A program made the position numbers and the translations under genes. The notes below the pieces were generated by a model, which saw only the letters and a program-made list of their open reading frames with translations, had not been told where the DNA came from and ran no database searches. From Lepeophtheirus salmonis (Eukaryota; Arthropoda; Copepoda; Siphonostomatoida; Caligidae), in contig NC_052136.2 of NCBI RefSeq assembly GCF_016086655.4, positions 6,696,001 to 6,760,000 of the forward strand: a stretch of DNA of 64,000 bases, given 5' to 3'. This document shows positions 24,700-35,939 of the stretch, one piece after another; the first letter of the stretch is position 1; the number at the start of each line of letters is the position of its first letter.

Positions 24700-27225
24700 T
24701 AAAAAAAGACAATGTGGGCCATAGTTGGATAAATTCTATATAGAAAAGCAATTCCTTGCCTAAATAACAATATTTAATTTTGGTTTCAGATATATATAGT
24801 GTAATTTATATTTTTAGCTCCAGTACATATTCGTATAAAAGTATTTCCGACAATTTCAGAATCTTAAAGCATTGTGCATTAAATGATATAGTATTTTCTA
24901 CAAAATAATTATTTATGCACCTTTTATCATAGAATGAATATTATGCTACTAAAACTATTTAAAAATTATTCAGAGGAAAAGCTTTATAAAGTCTTATTTA
25001 TCGATGGACGACGTGGTTCCGTATGTTCTATGAAATAAATCTGAGGATCCATTTGTGGAACTTTTAACTATCCAACATGAACAGATTGTAATGTTCATCT
25101 AAAGATTTTCAAGTGTTGTGTCAATACTTTTGTAAATAAACCCTTGGTCTATTTTGTCTTTATGAAGTATCATAAATCTGTTTGTAAGATATTTTTCCAA
25201 ACTAAAAATCGTTTTTAAAGATGAAATCAACGATTCATAATTTGACAAGTAGATTTTTACAGGAATAAAAAAAGAAAATGAAATTAAAATGATACAAAGA
25301 GAAAGGGAAATTGCTTTTACTTTCTATTACTTATTACAGTTAGCCTTGTTTAAATATTTAAGCCAAAGTTTTTAATTTCATTTATAGGAGAAAAGGTTTA
25401 ATATCATAACAAATATTAGAGAGTATTTCTTTTAGCAATTTTTCTTCATGCAATATTCCTATTACAGAAAACATACACAGGATGGCCACTCAAAATTCGC
25501 ATTCAATTACGATTTAATCCGCGATATTTTTAAGAATAAAAAATAAGTATAAAAATGTTGTACCGACAACTGCTTTGATTCTATAAATATCCCGTTTTTC
25601 AGAATTCGTTTATACTACTGCAACTCAATACATAATTTAAGGGTCAAATTGAACGTAGAGGTTCTCTTTTTTTTTTTGGCAATAATATTGCAAACTTTAC
25701 TTAAATTCAATTCAAGAATGATAAACAAATTTATTTGCTAATTACCCTTTTGTATATTTAAAAAAACAAAAAAAACATATCTTTTCAAAAGAATGTCTGC
25801 ACTATTTTTTACTACAAGTACATATCTGGATATTCTGATCAAATGTGTTTATATATTTATTATGAGATCATATATTGAGAATTGGTTTGCCAAGTTTGTG
25901 ATTTAATCATTGAAATAAATTGAATATACTACTGAAACCATGGATTATATACATATATATATATATCTCATATATTGAAAATTGTAGGATATTTAAAAAA
26001 AAATATAAACTCACCAAATACTTATATGTAAAATATAAAATAAAAGAGTTAGGGACTAATAAGTAAAACTACTTTTAAAGTAGTTTAACTCATAAATAAT
26101 TATTATTGATCTGAAATAATATATTAATGTTCTTGGTACTCAAAAGATAAGATACAAATCAAATCCCATATAAAGCAAAAGAGTTGTTACAAATACGCTA
26201 AACAAATATATATGACCTATATTTGTAATGTAATATATTTAGTCAATAATATGCTACTGGTGGCTCACAGATACATGGGATTTTAAAAAATGAATATATA
26301 TTGGTCTGTTTAAAAATTGTACCGTTATGTCTCTTTGACTCATACCTATATTTTAACAATTGTTAACGGTTAAACTACTCATGTGAGTAATTCCACACTT
26401 TAAAAAAATATTTTGACTGTAATTGTTTTTGAAGTTTGTTATCATAAGTAATTAAAATTATAGTACTTTGCCTGTATGACTATATAATATTTATGGTTAA
26501 AATTTTAGATCCTTAGTTTGTTAATTTATTCCTTAAAATTACTTTTGTTTTATTAAGAGTCGATAGATACACGGAATTGAATAAGGAAGTAAAATAATTT
26601 CCCACAAAAGTACAGATCTTCCCGATAATCTGTCGTAGGTTAGTAACAGCTAGTAAGAACTTTTCCGATCATAAAACAATCATGTTATTACACAAATTTA
26701 ACAAAATACGTTTGTCAATTCATATCATTTCTTTTGGCATGATATATTGAGCGACTTACAAGAAAGTGAACTAAATTCCAAAAACTCTTTGTAACTTTAT
26801 TTCAATATTTATACTAAAATTTACAATATTTTGCACAATCAATTTTTATTGGAAAAAAAAGATCATATTTTATATTTGTAAAACTGATCATAAAAAACAA
26901 CAACAACCTTATTTTACAATATTTGTTTATTCAAGAACTTATTGGTAATTCAAACAAATCTATTCATATCAAATACCAAAACAAATATTCATGAGACAGT
27001 AATGGGATCATAAAAATTAAATAAAAAGAAAACTTGATTAGAAATATTAGGATTTTGATATATATATAATAACTTACCATTTTTATTTTTTGTTGTCAAA
27101 GGCTTGCTTGTTTCATACGTTATAAAATAAAACTGATGAATATTTGAAGTTGCGTATTGTTTTGAACTTTGCACAAATATTCAAGTCTCAATATTATTCA
27201 TATAACACATGAAAAGTAGGTAGCA
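24700..27225. other. AT-rich sequence, nothing recognised
   Basis: Frames of at most 61 codons, several TATATA microsatellites (25950-25970) and no TE motif found. ACACAGGATGGCCACTCAAA near 25475 looks like a transposon end, but no partner was seen. Confidence 0.45.
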
Positions 27226-27230
27226 GGTCA

Positions 27231-27918
27231 AAAAACAGACAAGACGTCGAACGACAGAACGTCGAGTGACAAAATGTTGAAGAAACAAAACGTCGACCCT
27301 AAAATATTGCATTTCAAAATATGAAAAACTGTTTCTACGAAATTTCACTCCCAACATTTCCAGCACGAGATATTTACCCCACCACACCCATATAAACTAA
27401 TAGTAAAGAACCATTACAAACTTCCATTGATACATCGAAATTTTGGGGCTATTTCGGGTACCGCCGGTCCTCAAAATGAGGTGAAACCCGAAACAGCCTC
27501 AAATTTCGTGGACCTTTTCGGGCTGTACATAAAATAAATTTAAATAGTGGCGGTGGGTTGTTTCCTATTTTGGGACCAGACCGTACCCAAAAACAGCTCA
27601 AACATTAGGGAGGTACATATGGGGTGTGAGGGGCTCTTAGTGGTTGCTTAAATAGTGGCAGTAGGTTTCATCCCATTTTGGGACACGGAAGTGACTGAAA
27701 ATACCCCTAACATGTAAAAAGGGGGATTAGGAGGGCCCCTTACTGGTAGTTTATATAGAAATGGTGCTGCTAGGTTATGTTTCAGGCGGGAAATATCTGA
27801 TTGGGATATATCACAACACCATTTTGAGTAGCCCTTTATTTTATATTCTACGGTCGACGTTATGTCAGTCAACGTTCTGTCAGTTGACGTTTTGACGGTC
27901 GACGTTTTATCCCTGCTC
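27231..27918. mobile_element. Foldback-type element with tandem-repeat arms
   Basis: Left arm about 27231-27298 and right arm 27850-27918 are inverted relative to each other and each consists of about four degenerate 17-bp units of the form TCGACGTTTTGTCAGT. The central 550 bp is unusually GC-rich and contains at least two diverged copies of a block with AATAGTGGCGGTGGGTTG / AATAGTGGCAGTAGGTTT and ATTTTGGGAC. No convincing ORF. Confidence 0.65.
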
Positions 27919-27995
27919 CTTTTTGGCGCACTTTTTAAAGCTTCTTTGCTTTTGTGTGCTTCCTTTCTACATAGCTCTTTTCAGCGCTATCAAAA
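27919..27995. repeat. Degenerate short-period array with TTGGCGC words
   Basis: Next to the right arm of the foldback element. On the reverse strand it reads CGCTGAAAAGAGC and GTGCGCCAAAAAGG, units of roughly 17-20 bp shared in opposite orientation with 34238-34380. Confidence 0.4.
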
Positions 27996-27999
27996 TTTT

Positions 28000-29725
28000 C
28001 CTTATTATGATACTTTCATGCATAAATTAATACTCTAATGCAATATTAATAACCTAAACTATAGTTATATGTAATTAACGCTACTTAATTTCCAAAATCT
28101 AGTCAAAATATTCCATATTTTGTTCACATTGTAGCTAGAAAATGTCAATATAATCCGTTTGAATTTAACAAAATTGTCGTTATATTCCTAATATCGAAAG
28201 AAAAATAAACAAACAAGTTAGATGGATATTTTCTAGAGAGCAATCGGGTATACTGGACCTCTACTCACCAATCGTTTCCATTCCTAAGAATTAATAATAA
28301 TCTTTTTGAATATCCTACATAGTTTTATGCCTTCTGATCCTTTCTTCGACTTCATGTTCTGTTCAAGGGATCTTGTCTCCTTTAATGGAGGGATCCTTCA
28401 TTGTGCAGCTGTCCCTTCACATCAAGATCTTTGATAGTGACTTCTTATCTTATGATTCATCGTTTGTATGCTGAAGAATACATCCCTTCCTCTAGATCTT
28501 GTAAAGAATCATTGTATACTTCTATAAGAACTAAGGAGTTTCCTAAAAAGATAAAATAATCGACTGAAAGACCTAGTGAGGAATAGACACAGATTTATGA
28601 TCCTCCATCCACAGCTCTTTCAAGGAAATTATGGTATCCATTCCTCCTTAAGTCAACTCTGATTCGTCTCTTACTTTAAGAAAACATTCATTGATAAGAG
28701 TCCTTCAGTGTCCTGAAATGCAGAAATCATTCATATCTATTACATTGATATACTAGTTCCATTTTTAATGTGGAGTTTTTGATGTGTGGTCTATATAGGT
28801 AGATATTTAACCTGAACCCTTCAAGCTGACCCTTGATTTCTGTATTTCTTTGAGTCTATTTTGTCATTGGAAAACAAGTGAAAGATAAAATATATCTCTT
28901 TCTCAAACATTTTGTCTGCAAAGCATATTCGATTCTGCTCTATTATTATACATAAATTGTTAGTGAAAACTTTTAAGTGATTATGTGTTTAAAAAAAAAA
29001 AAATATGTGACCTTATAACTTACACATACTTCAATTAGAATATTTTAATATTGTTACAATTCCCAAACGTATTGAGTCAGGAATCCTTTTCTAAACAGCT
29101 TCACACCATTTTGGAATATTTCTTTTTGAAAAGAACTACGATCTCCACACTAATAGATAATAACTAAATGTGTTCCATAAGAACTAATTGTTATGTGTTT
29201 TATTCAAGACAATAGTTAAAATGTTATATCTCTAAAGAAATAATAGTCAAAACCACAAGGCTTACTTAAGACATCATATTCAGTTATGTTATGACCTCTA
29301 TATTTATTATATTCAGGATAAATCACAAATTAAGAGGTTATTATTATTTTGCTTTTCCATGGTATTTTAGAGACATGGAAGACTCACACTCTTTTCCTGC
29401 GTTTTTTACTTCCAACTTGAGTATTAATATTTATACTTTCAATCAACTATGTGAATCTTCTCTCTGATGTTAATCAAACTTTGTCATTTTTCATAATTAG
29501 TCATTACTCATTACTTTTCCATATTCATTATCTCATAAAGATAAATATCTAGTACAATTGGGGAACAAATAGTTCACTTTGAGGAGTTTGTAAGTAAAAA
29601 GTTATGTAATTTGATTTTAATGGGCTCTTCAAATACTCTTTGACATCAGCTTTTCTCATTATAATTAAGATCCTATTATTATAATGGAGATCATGATACT
29701 AAATTTAATTCCATGTTTAATTTAA
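28000..29725. other. AT-rich sequence upstream of P-element copy 1
   Basis: No open frame above 60 codons and no recognised motif; the P-element terminal repeats were not identified here. Confidence 0.45.
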
Positions 29726-29729
29726 AATC

Positions 29730-31660
29730 ATGCCAGCTTGTTGTTGTATACCCAGTTGTCGGACTGGATATAAAAAATAACCTAAGGATCCTACCGTTTT
29801 TCTTCACTCCTTTCCACAGGATGAATTCTTAAAAAGTGACTGGGTTAGAGCCATACCTAGGAAAATTGACGGAGCTTGGGCACCTTCTAAGTATTCAAGA
29901 GTGTGTTCCCTCAATTTTCAAGATAAGGAATTTTTAACGGAGAGTCAATATGATTGTCGGAAGATTCAAAAGAAGCAATTGTCGGCTATGGATCCTAAAC
30001 TTCGGAACCGTTATTTAAAACGGTCTGCTCTTCCAAGAATTTTCCCTAATGTTCCAAAATATTTATCTTCGGAAATACTTGAGATGACAATAATGAAAGC
30101 TTCATCATCAGTAAGCCTTTCAGCTGAAAATTTATGCCTTATCCAGGCGGAAGAAAATTGATTGAAAATGGATCTTGTGAACGATTTTGAGAAATTATGT
30201 TCCAAATTGGTAACTGAACAATTTCCAGAAAATATATGTTTCAAGAGAACAGAGGACTCCATTCAACTTTACTCCTTGGAAGGTTCATCCAATGCATTCC
30301 TTGAAATAAAATTCACTCTAAGTATTGAAATGGATCTTACAGTCTCAAATTTTAACAAAATTAACAGAGTGAATCCTAAAATGAATCAGCATATAACGAT
30401 TGAAAAAACGAGTACTTCCATAACCAAGCTTCAAAATGGCCTGTATGAAATATCTAGTCTCATTATCAATGCAAGGAAAATGAAAAAAAAAAAAAATGTT
30501 AATCTCTGAATAACTTGTCCACTCCAAACCTCAGACACTTTTATCCTACCTATTTAGCAACTTCTCTCTTTGGCACAATCTGTCATGCACTTTATATACA
30601 GATGTTCACTAATGGGATAACTTTGCCATCACCAAACCTCTTGAAAACACTCTCATCGTCTTTTACAATGAATGTTGGACTATCTCCTTCATCTAAACAC
30701 TACTTATGAACAAGGGCCAAGGCACTGTCTGATAATGAGAAAATAGTTGTGCTTTTGGTTGATGAAGTTTTTGCTGCACAAAGAATGGAATTTTTTGGAG
30801 GAAGATTAACAGGGCAGGATGGAGGTCAAATTACAAAACCTTTAATTGTTTTTATGATTAAAACAATACATTCAAGTTGCCGGGATACCGTTGCACTTTA
30901 TCCTACGGTTAACATCAATTCCAAAACACTTTATGACTTACTCATACAGATAAATTCAGAGCTTTTGAATATTGGGTTTAATGTAATAGCTGTTTCTATG
31001 GACAATGCTATTCCTAACACGAAATGTTACCTCAAACATTTTGTAATGTATCCTGGAAAGCACAATTACCAAATCCAGTAACTCCAGATTCACCTCTCTT
31101 GTATGACTGTTTCCAAAGGATAAAAATATAGAAATGTCCTAATTTTGGGGATCTTGACCTCCCATCTCCAAATTTTTAACGCATCATTGACTTATACCAA
31201 ATGGAAAAGCATAAAACTGTAAAAATTACACAAGTTAATGTCAAACTTCCTATTGAGAATACCAACGTTTTACTGGCTGACAGCATTTTCCATGTAAGTG
31301 CAGTTGCAGCTCTTCAGTATTACTTCTCAACGTACCCTGCATGGAAAGCCACTGGAGATGTTTATTTCTAACTAAAGAAAATATATTGAACATGTACATA
31401 AATGACTTGGATTCGGTCGATCAAAGTTACACTCTAACTAAAAGAAGACTACCATATTAATAAACGTTTTTGCAGAATAATCTCTTTATGCACAATTTGG
31501 TACATTCAAGGTTTACCTAGGCTAGATGAGGTGTTATCCCTGCTAAATGAAGATAGCGAATATGAATGATATAACCTCCCCAGAATCTTACAAAAATAAT
31601 GCATCACAGGTGCAAAAGGGAATATCTGGTACATTGTAGACTTTCTCTTAGTCTATAGAT
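29730..31660 (+). pseudogene. THAP-domain P-element-like transposase pseudogene (copy 1)
   Basis: Starts ATG at 29730 with MPACCCIPSC, the first cysteine pair of a THAP zinc finger. WVRAIPRKI and WAPSKYSRVCSLNF complete the domain, but the final His of the C2CH set reads Asn. IFPNVPKYLSS follows the THAP as in P-element transposases. 30162-30509 continues in frame. After an A-run frameshift near 30490, 30515-31081 has TYLATSLFGTICHALY, LPSPNLL and VVLLVDEVFAAQRMEFFGG with the first catalytic Asp of the RNase H-like fold, then AVSMDNA. Beyond 31081 another frame has PLLYDCFQRIKI, IDLYQMEKHKTVKI and LADSIFHVS. Three in-frame stops and at least two frameshifts show it is inactive. Confidence 0.85.
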
Positions 31661-32141
31661 TTATAGAGTGTTGTTCCATCACTTAAATTTTTTAACCAAG
31701 CTCGAAATAGAGAATCTTAAACAATTATGTATGAAATGAATGAATGAAATGCTTAAAGTTTTATTTAATAGCCATTGGAAATGCACCAAAAGTTTAATGT
31801 GGGGATTGATAGCAATAATCCATATCATAATGTCTTAAGCTCGATTAATATGGAATATACATAAATGAAAAGAGGTTCATAATTTTATTGTAATCAAAAT
31901 TTTTTTGTAGATTAAAAAAACTAGTTTTCTTTAAGACTGTTTCTTTAAATGCAAATCAAATTTGAATACTCATAATTAATGCTTCATTAACAATAAGTTC
32001 AATGATATGTTTAATACAAATCGTTTAAAGACAAAGTTTTAAATATTTGTCACATATTTAATATTTTTGATTATTCTCTTTATAATTCATTAGATGTAAG
32101 TCATTCACAATAAATTGAAGCCAAGACATAAACCATAGATA

Positions 32142-32689
32142 CAGGTGTGCGTGTCTAAAACTGAACACTCCTTGAAATTTTACGCCATGCACATATTCGT
32201 GATTTTATTGAGCTGAAACCGGTTTATACTTCGAGACTAGGTACAAACAAAACTCTAGAAAAATCTAAATAGCAACAGTGAAACAACAGCCGATAATATG
32301 GAGAGACGTCAAGTCGCAATTTTGGAACTTTCCGCGCGGGAAAAACTCCCACTGAAATTGCCAAGGTTCTGAACTGGAGCCGCACCACCGTTTACAGCGT
32401 GGTAGCCAAAAGGACTCTTGAGGCGACCACAAGATCTAAGTCAAGGCCTCGAAGCTCGGACGATATGGTTGCTGCCGTGAAAAAGTCTGTCGAGGACAAG
32501 AGAGGCAAGGCCACCGTCAGCGGCCTCTCCAGGGGGTTCAACGTCAGAAGAAGGACCATGGACCGGCTAGTTAAGAAAGATCTGGGCCTTAAGGCTTACA
32601 AGAGAACCCCTTGTCAAGCCTTCAAGCCTGTAAACAAGGAAAAACGCCTAAAATTTGAAGGAATGTTCAGTTTTAGACGCGCACATCTG
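32142..32689 (+). mobile_element. Internally deleted Tc1/mariner element with both TIRs
   Basis: Ends are inverted repeats of about 33 bp with three mismatches, starting CAGGTGTGCGTGTCTAAAAC on the left and CAGATGTGCGCGTCTAAAAC (reverse strand) on the right, each flanked by TA (32140-32141 and 32690-32691), the Tc1/mariner target. Inside, 32298 onward encodes the transposase N terminus: MERRQVAILELSA, a one-base deletion, then PTEIAKVLNWSRTTVYSVV (first HTH) and GLSRGFNVRRRTMDRLV (second HTH). After KRLKF the reading frame runs directly into the right TIR, so the whole DDE/D catalytic domain is deleted. Confidence 0.85.
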
Positions 32690-32694
32690 TATAA

Positions 32695-34230
32695 TTGAAT
32701 TAGTAATTTGTTATCTGCTTCCCAAGGTATATCATCAAGTCAAAATCTGTACTATAGAGTTTGTACAAAGGAGAGAAGATCAAAGCATTTGTACTTTGAA
32801 GGATTCATTTAAAGAATCGGAAGGAAATCCCTGCAACCCAAACTTGGCAGTACCCATTTTGATTTAATCGAACCATTGTCATATCCCATCAAATATAGAA
32901 ATTAATAAGTGGTACACTTATTAATGCTCATGATGTTCAAAACTTAACTTAGATATTCTTAATTAAAAAGTATGACTATGTGCATAAATATATATGCAAA
33001 TGTATATTGTCTGATTTAGGCTTAATTTACTATAAGAGAGCACGGTTTTATTGCACTTTTTCCTGAGAACAAGCTTAACCTATGTGATGGAATATGATTT
33101 TGAAGAATCTGTGTATAATTACTCTAGAATCATAACAAAATTCAAAAAGTTCCCAAGTATCCATTTTCGAACACCATCAAGCACCAAATCCTAGGATAAT
33201 CAGAATTAGAAAAAAATTCTTGTTGTGTTGATATACATAAGTGCATTATAGAAATGTAAAAACTGAATGATATAGTTGATCGCAGAAGGGTAAAAGGGCT
33301 TAGTGAAGGAGGAGACAGATTAAGACTAGAGTTAAATAATGAAGTATGGGGTCTCGTATTTGATACGTTAAAGGTGGAATAAAAGAAGTATATGTACTAA
33401 ATAATATAGCAGTTTATTCTAATACACCGTAGATCAACTATATTTAGATAAGAGTAGAAGACGACAAATATCTTCTTAGTCCACAGATTTGATCATCTAG
33501 CCATATCCGATTCTCTCATCTCTTCAACACCTAACTAGGCGATTTACCACGTTCAAGGAAGGAAGCTCGATATAGAAAAAATAAATATGTAATATTATTA
33601 ATCAATTGATGAGTTAGAATTCTTGGTTATGAGGCAATATTCGCTAGGCCATTCGACTGAGGGTGATACAGAATAAAACAAAGCACTCCCCTTCCCACTA
33701 TTTTAATGTTAAGAAGGACCTGATCATCAAAATCCCCAGCTTGCATCCATCGTCCTGGCAAGTAGTGATCGAAATACTCCAGTTTCGAACCTCTAGAACA
33801 GGATCTCCCCTTTAACCAACACCTTTCTAACATCTCACCTCGTACTCCGTTTCTCCTCTTAAGCTGTTAGGGGAGAGTAAACTTTAGTCTCAGCACACTG
33901 GAAGAGTAAGAGCTTCTTCCGCTTTTCCAACACGTTGGTTTGGACCGGTGATAGTGGTTTGAATGAATAGGTTAGACACTACTTATAATAAGAGATAATC
34001 CCCCTTTGGCCATTGCGTTGCTTGAGGAGAGAGACTCCTCCGGCGTAATATGAGAGTCTATTTCAAGGCTTAAAGCAGGTATACTGCTTACACGAAGTAA
34101 ACAAAACGGATCCCATGTCCCATCAATAATATAAATTATGAAGTGCTTACTGCTTAGCATCAACATGTTGATATTTACAAATGTTATTCAACTATTTAGT
34201 GATGATACCATCCTTTACTTTTGATTGAAG
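32695..34230. other. Spacer with unrecognised coding-like minus frames
   Basis: 33833-33627 (ERCWLKGRSCSRGSKLEYFD) and 34166-33972 are open on the minus strand and somewhat GC-richer than the flanks, so they may be TE debris, but I recognise neither. Confidence 0.3.
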
Positions 34231-34237
34231 GTAATTC

Positions 34238-34380
34238 TAAAATAATGTATATATGATACGCCAAGAGAATACTGCGCCAAATAGAAGTAAGCTGAAATGA
34301 TCCGCGCTGAAAAGAGGCTCCCTAAAAAGATGTACGCCAAAAAAAGGAACAAAAGGAAGTGCGCCCAATTGAGTGGACAC
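34238..34380. repeat. Degenerate short-period array with GCGCCAAA words
   Basis: Contains ACGCCAAGAGAA, GCGCCAAATAGAA, CGCTGAAAAGAGG, ACGCCAAAAAAAGG and GTGCGCCCAATT at irregular spacings of about 17 bp. It is the inverted counterpart of 27919-27995. Confidence 0.45.
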
Positions 34381-34769
34381 GTTTTAAAAATGCCAATTTT
34401 GAACAAAAAAAAACAAACAATCCTGCTTTCTTTGTTAAGCCCAGGATTTTTCTGCCCATGTGTTATAAGCTGAGAAATTGAACAAAAATGAACTAGTTTG
34501 AAGAACGATGTAATAGCCAGGAATATAATTGTGTTCGATTTTTATTTAGTACCAAAGACCGCGGTCTATTTCGGTCCCATTTAGTCGAGTTGCACTTATT
34601 GGTCCTTGAAAACAGTAACATCGATTCCTTGTGAGATCCTTGTGGGTGTTTTTCCTTATTTAATTATATATTATGATATTTTTTTTAATACTCCTTTAAT
34701 TGGTTGGTTGGAGTTGCACTGATTAAATAATATAAGTAAACATTATAGTATAACAATTACTCCATCTAA

Positions 34770-34898
34770 CCTCGGAATATTTTTGGTCAAATCCATGTAC
34801 AGAAAGTATATTTCTTTCTCTAGAAATCGCCTGGGGCAAACCCACATTAAATTCAAGAGAATAACATCTCCTGAGCGTGTTGTCCATGAGCTACGGTG
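34770..34898 (-). repeat. tRNA-derived SINE copy 1
   Basis: The reverse strand starts CACCGTAGCTCATGGACAAC (A-box-like TAGCTCA), then CTCAGGAGATGTTATTCTCT, a B-box-like GGGTTTGCCCC and TTTCTAGAGAAAGAAATATA. It is plainly related to copy 2, 1.0 kb away in the same orientation. The sequence is too altered for a working tRNA. Confidence 0.5.
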
Positions 34899-35779
34899 AT
34901 TCAATTAATGATTATATAACTTAGTAAAACTATAATGTGTACGTATTGTAATGCTTCATTATAAAAACATGAATCTTTTTATATGATATTAGTTGGGTTG
35001 ACTTAAAATATCCTCAATTGATATAAAATTTAAAAGTTTTAGACGGAAATATGGGGGAAAATGAAATTAGATTGGTCCATTTCCAAGAATGGAAAGAAAC
35101 AATTAAAAAAATATCTATACACAGAAGAGGTTAAATTTCATACTAGGAAAATTATTTTATTATTTGCTAATTTGAAAATTGTACTGCTATATAAAGGGAG
35201 TCTTAAAATCGTTGCATGCTATAAGCAGTACTAGCGTATCGCGTCTGCATGATTATTATTCTTTTTAAAATAGGGATGAACAATTTTTTGTTAGATAATT
35301 TAATTAATATATATGACAGAATATGTGTAAATCTACAAAACTTATTACTTAAAAAAGTCAATTTCAACTATTATTGTGTATTATTAAAAAAAAAAAAAAA
35401 TGTGAACAGAAGTAACTAATTTCCCTTAGGAAATACATAAAAACTCCTTAATATTCCTTACATTTCTAAACATTTTTGTTAAATGTAATAATACAGTACT
35501 ACAATTATAATTTTTATAAATATTTTGCAAACTTTAAGTTGTTGTCGACTTATCACATACTAAACTGTTTTATTGAGCCAATAAAAATATGGACAATTGT
35601 TCATTAAATATCGGTTTACTCAAAAACTGGACAATAAATTTTGTTTAACCTCTCCAAATGTTTTGCATATAGTTATTACTATGTAGGTACTTAAATGTTT
35701 CCTTCTCAAGAATGGACTAGTATGATGACAGCTTTTGAAAATAAAAAACACTGTTCACGGTTACATTTGCCAACCAGAA

Positions 35780-35934
35780 GAAGCCCCTCCCAATTTCTAG
35801 GACATATTTTGTACCCATCTATCACTATGTATATATCCTTCTCTAGGAGAGATCTAATATTGAACCTACGAACATACTTAGGGTTCATAGAATAACATCT
35901 CCAGAGTGCGTTTCCCACTGATCTACGTAGCTCC
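35780..35934 (-). repeat. tRNA-derived SINE copy 2
   Basis: The reverse strand reads GGAGCTACGTAGATCAGTGG (A-box region), CTCTGGAGATGTTATTCTAT, GTAGGTTCAATATTA (B-box region, GGTTCAA) and CTCCTAGAGAAGGATATATA. Head and body match copy 1 in order. A 70-residue open frame through it is incidental. Confidence 0.5.
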
Positions 35935-35939
35935 GTCTA

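Noticed and set aside
35706..35918. 70-codon minus frame MGNALWRCYSMNP
   Set aside because: It is simply a reading through the tRNA-derived SINE copy.
35780..35934. Functional tRNA gene
   Set aside because: A- and B-box-like sequence is present but the acceptor and anticodon arms do not pair into a cloverleaf by eye, and it has a repeat-family body.
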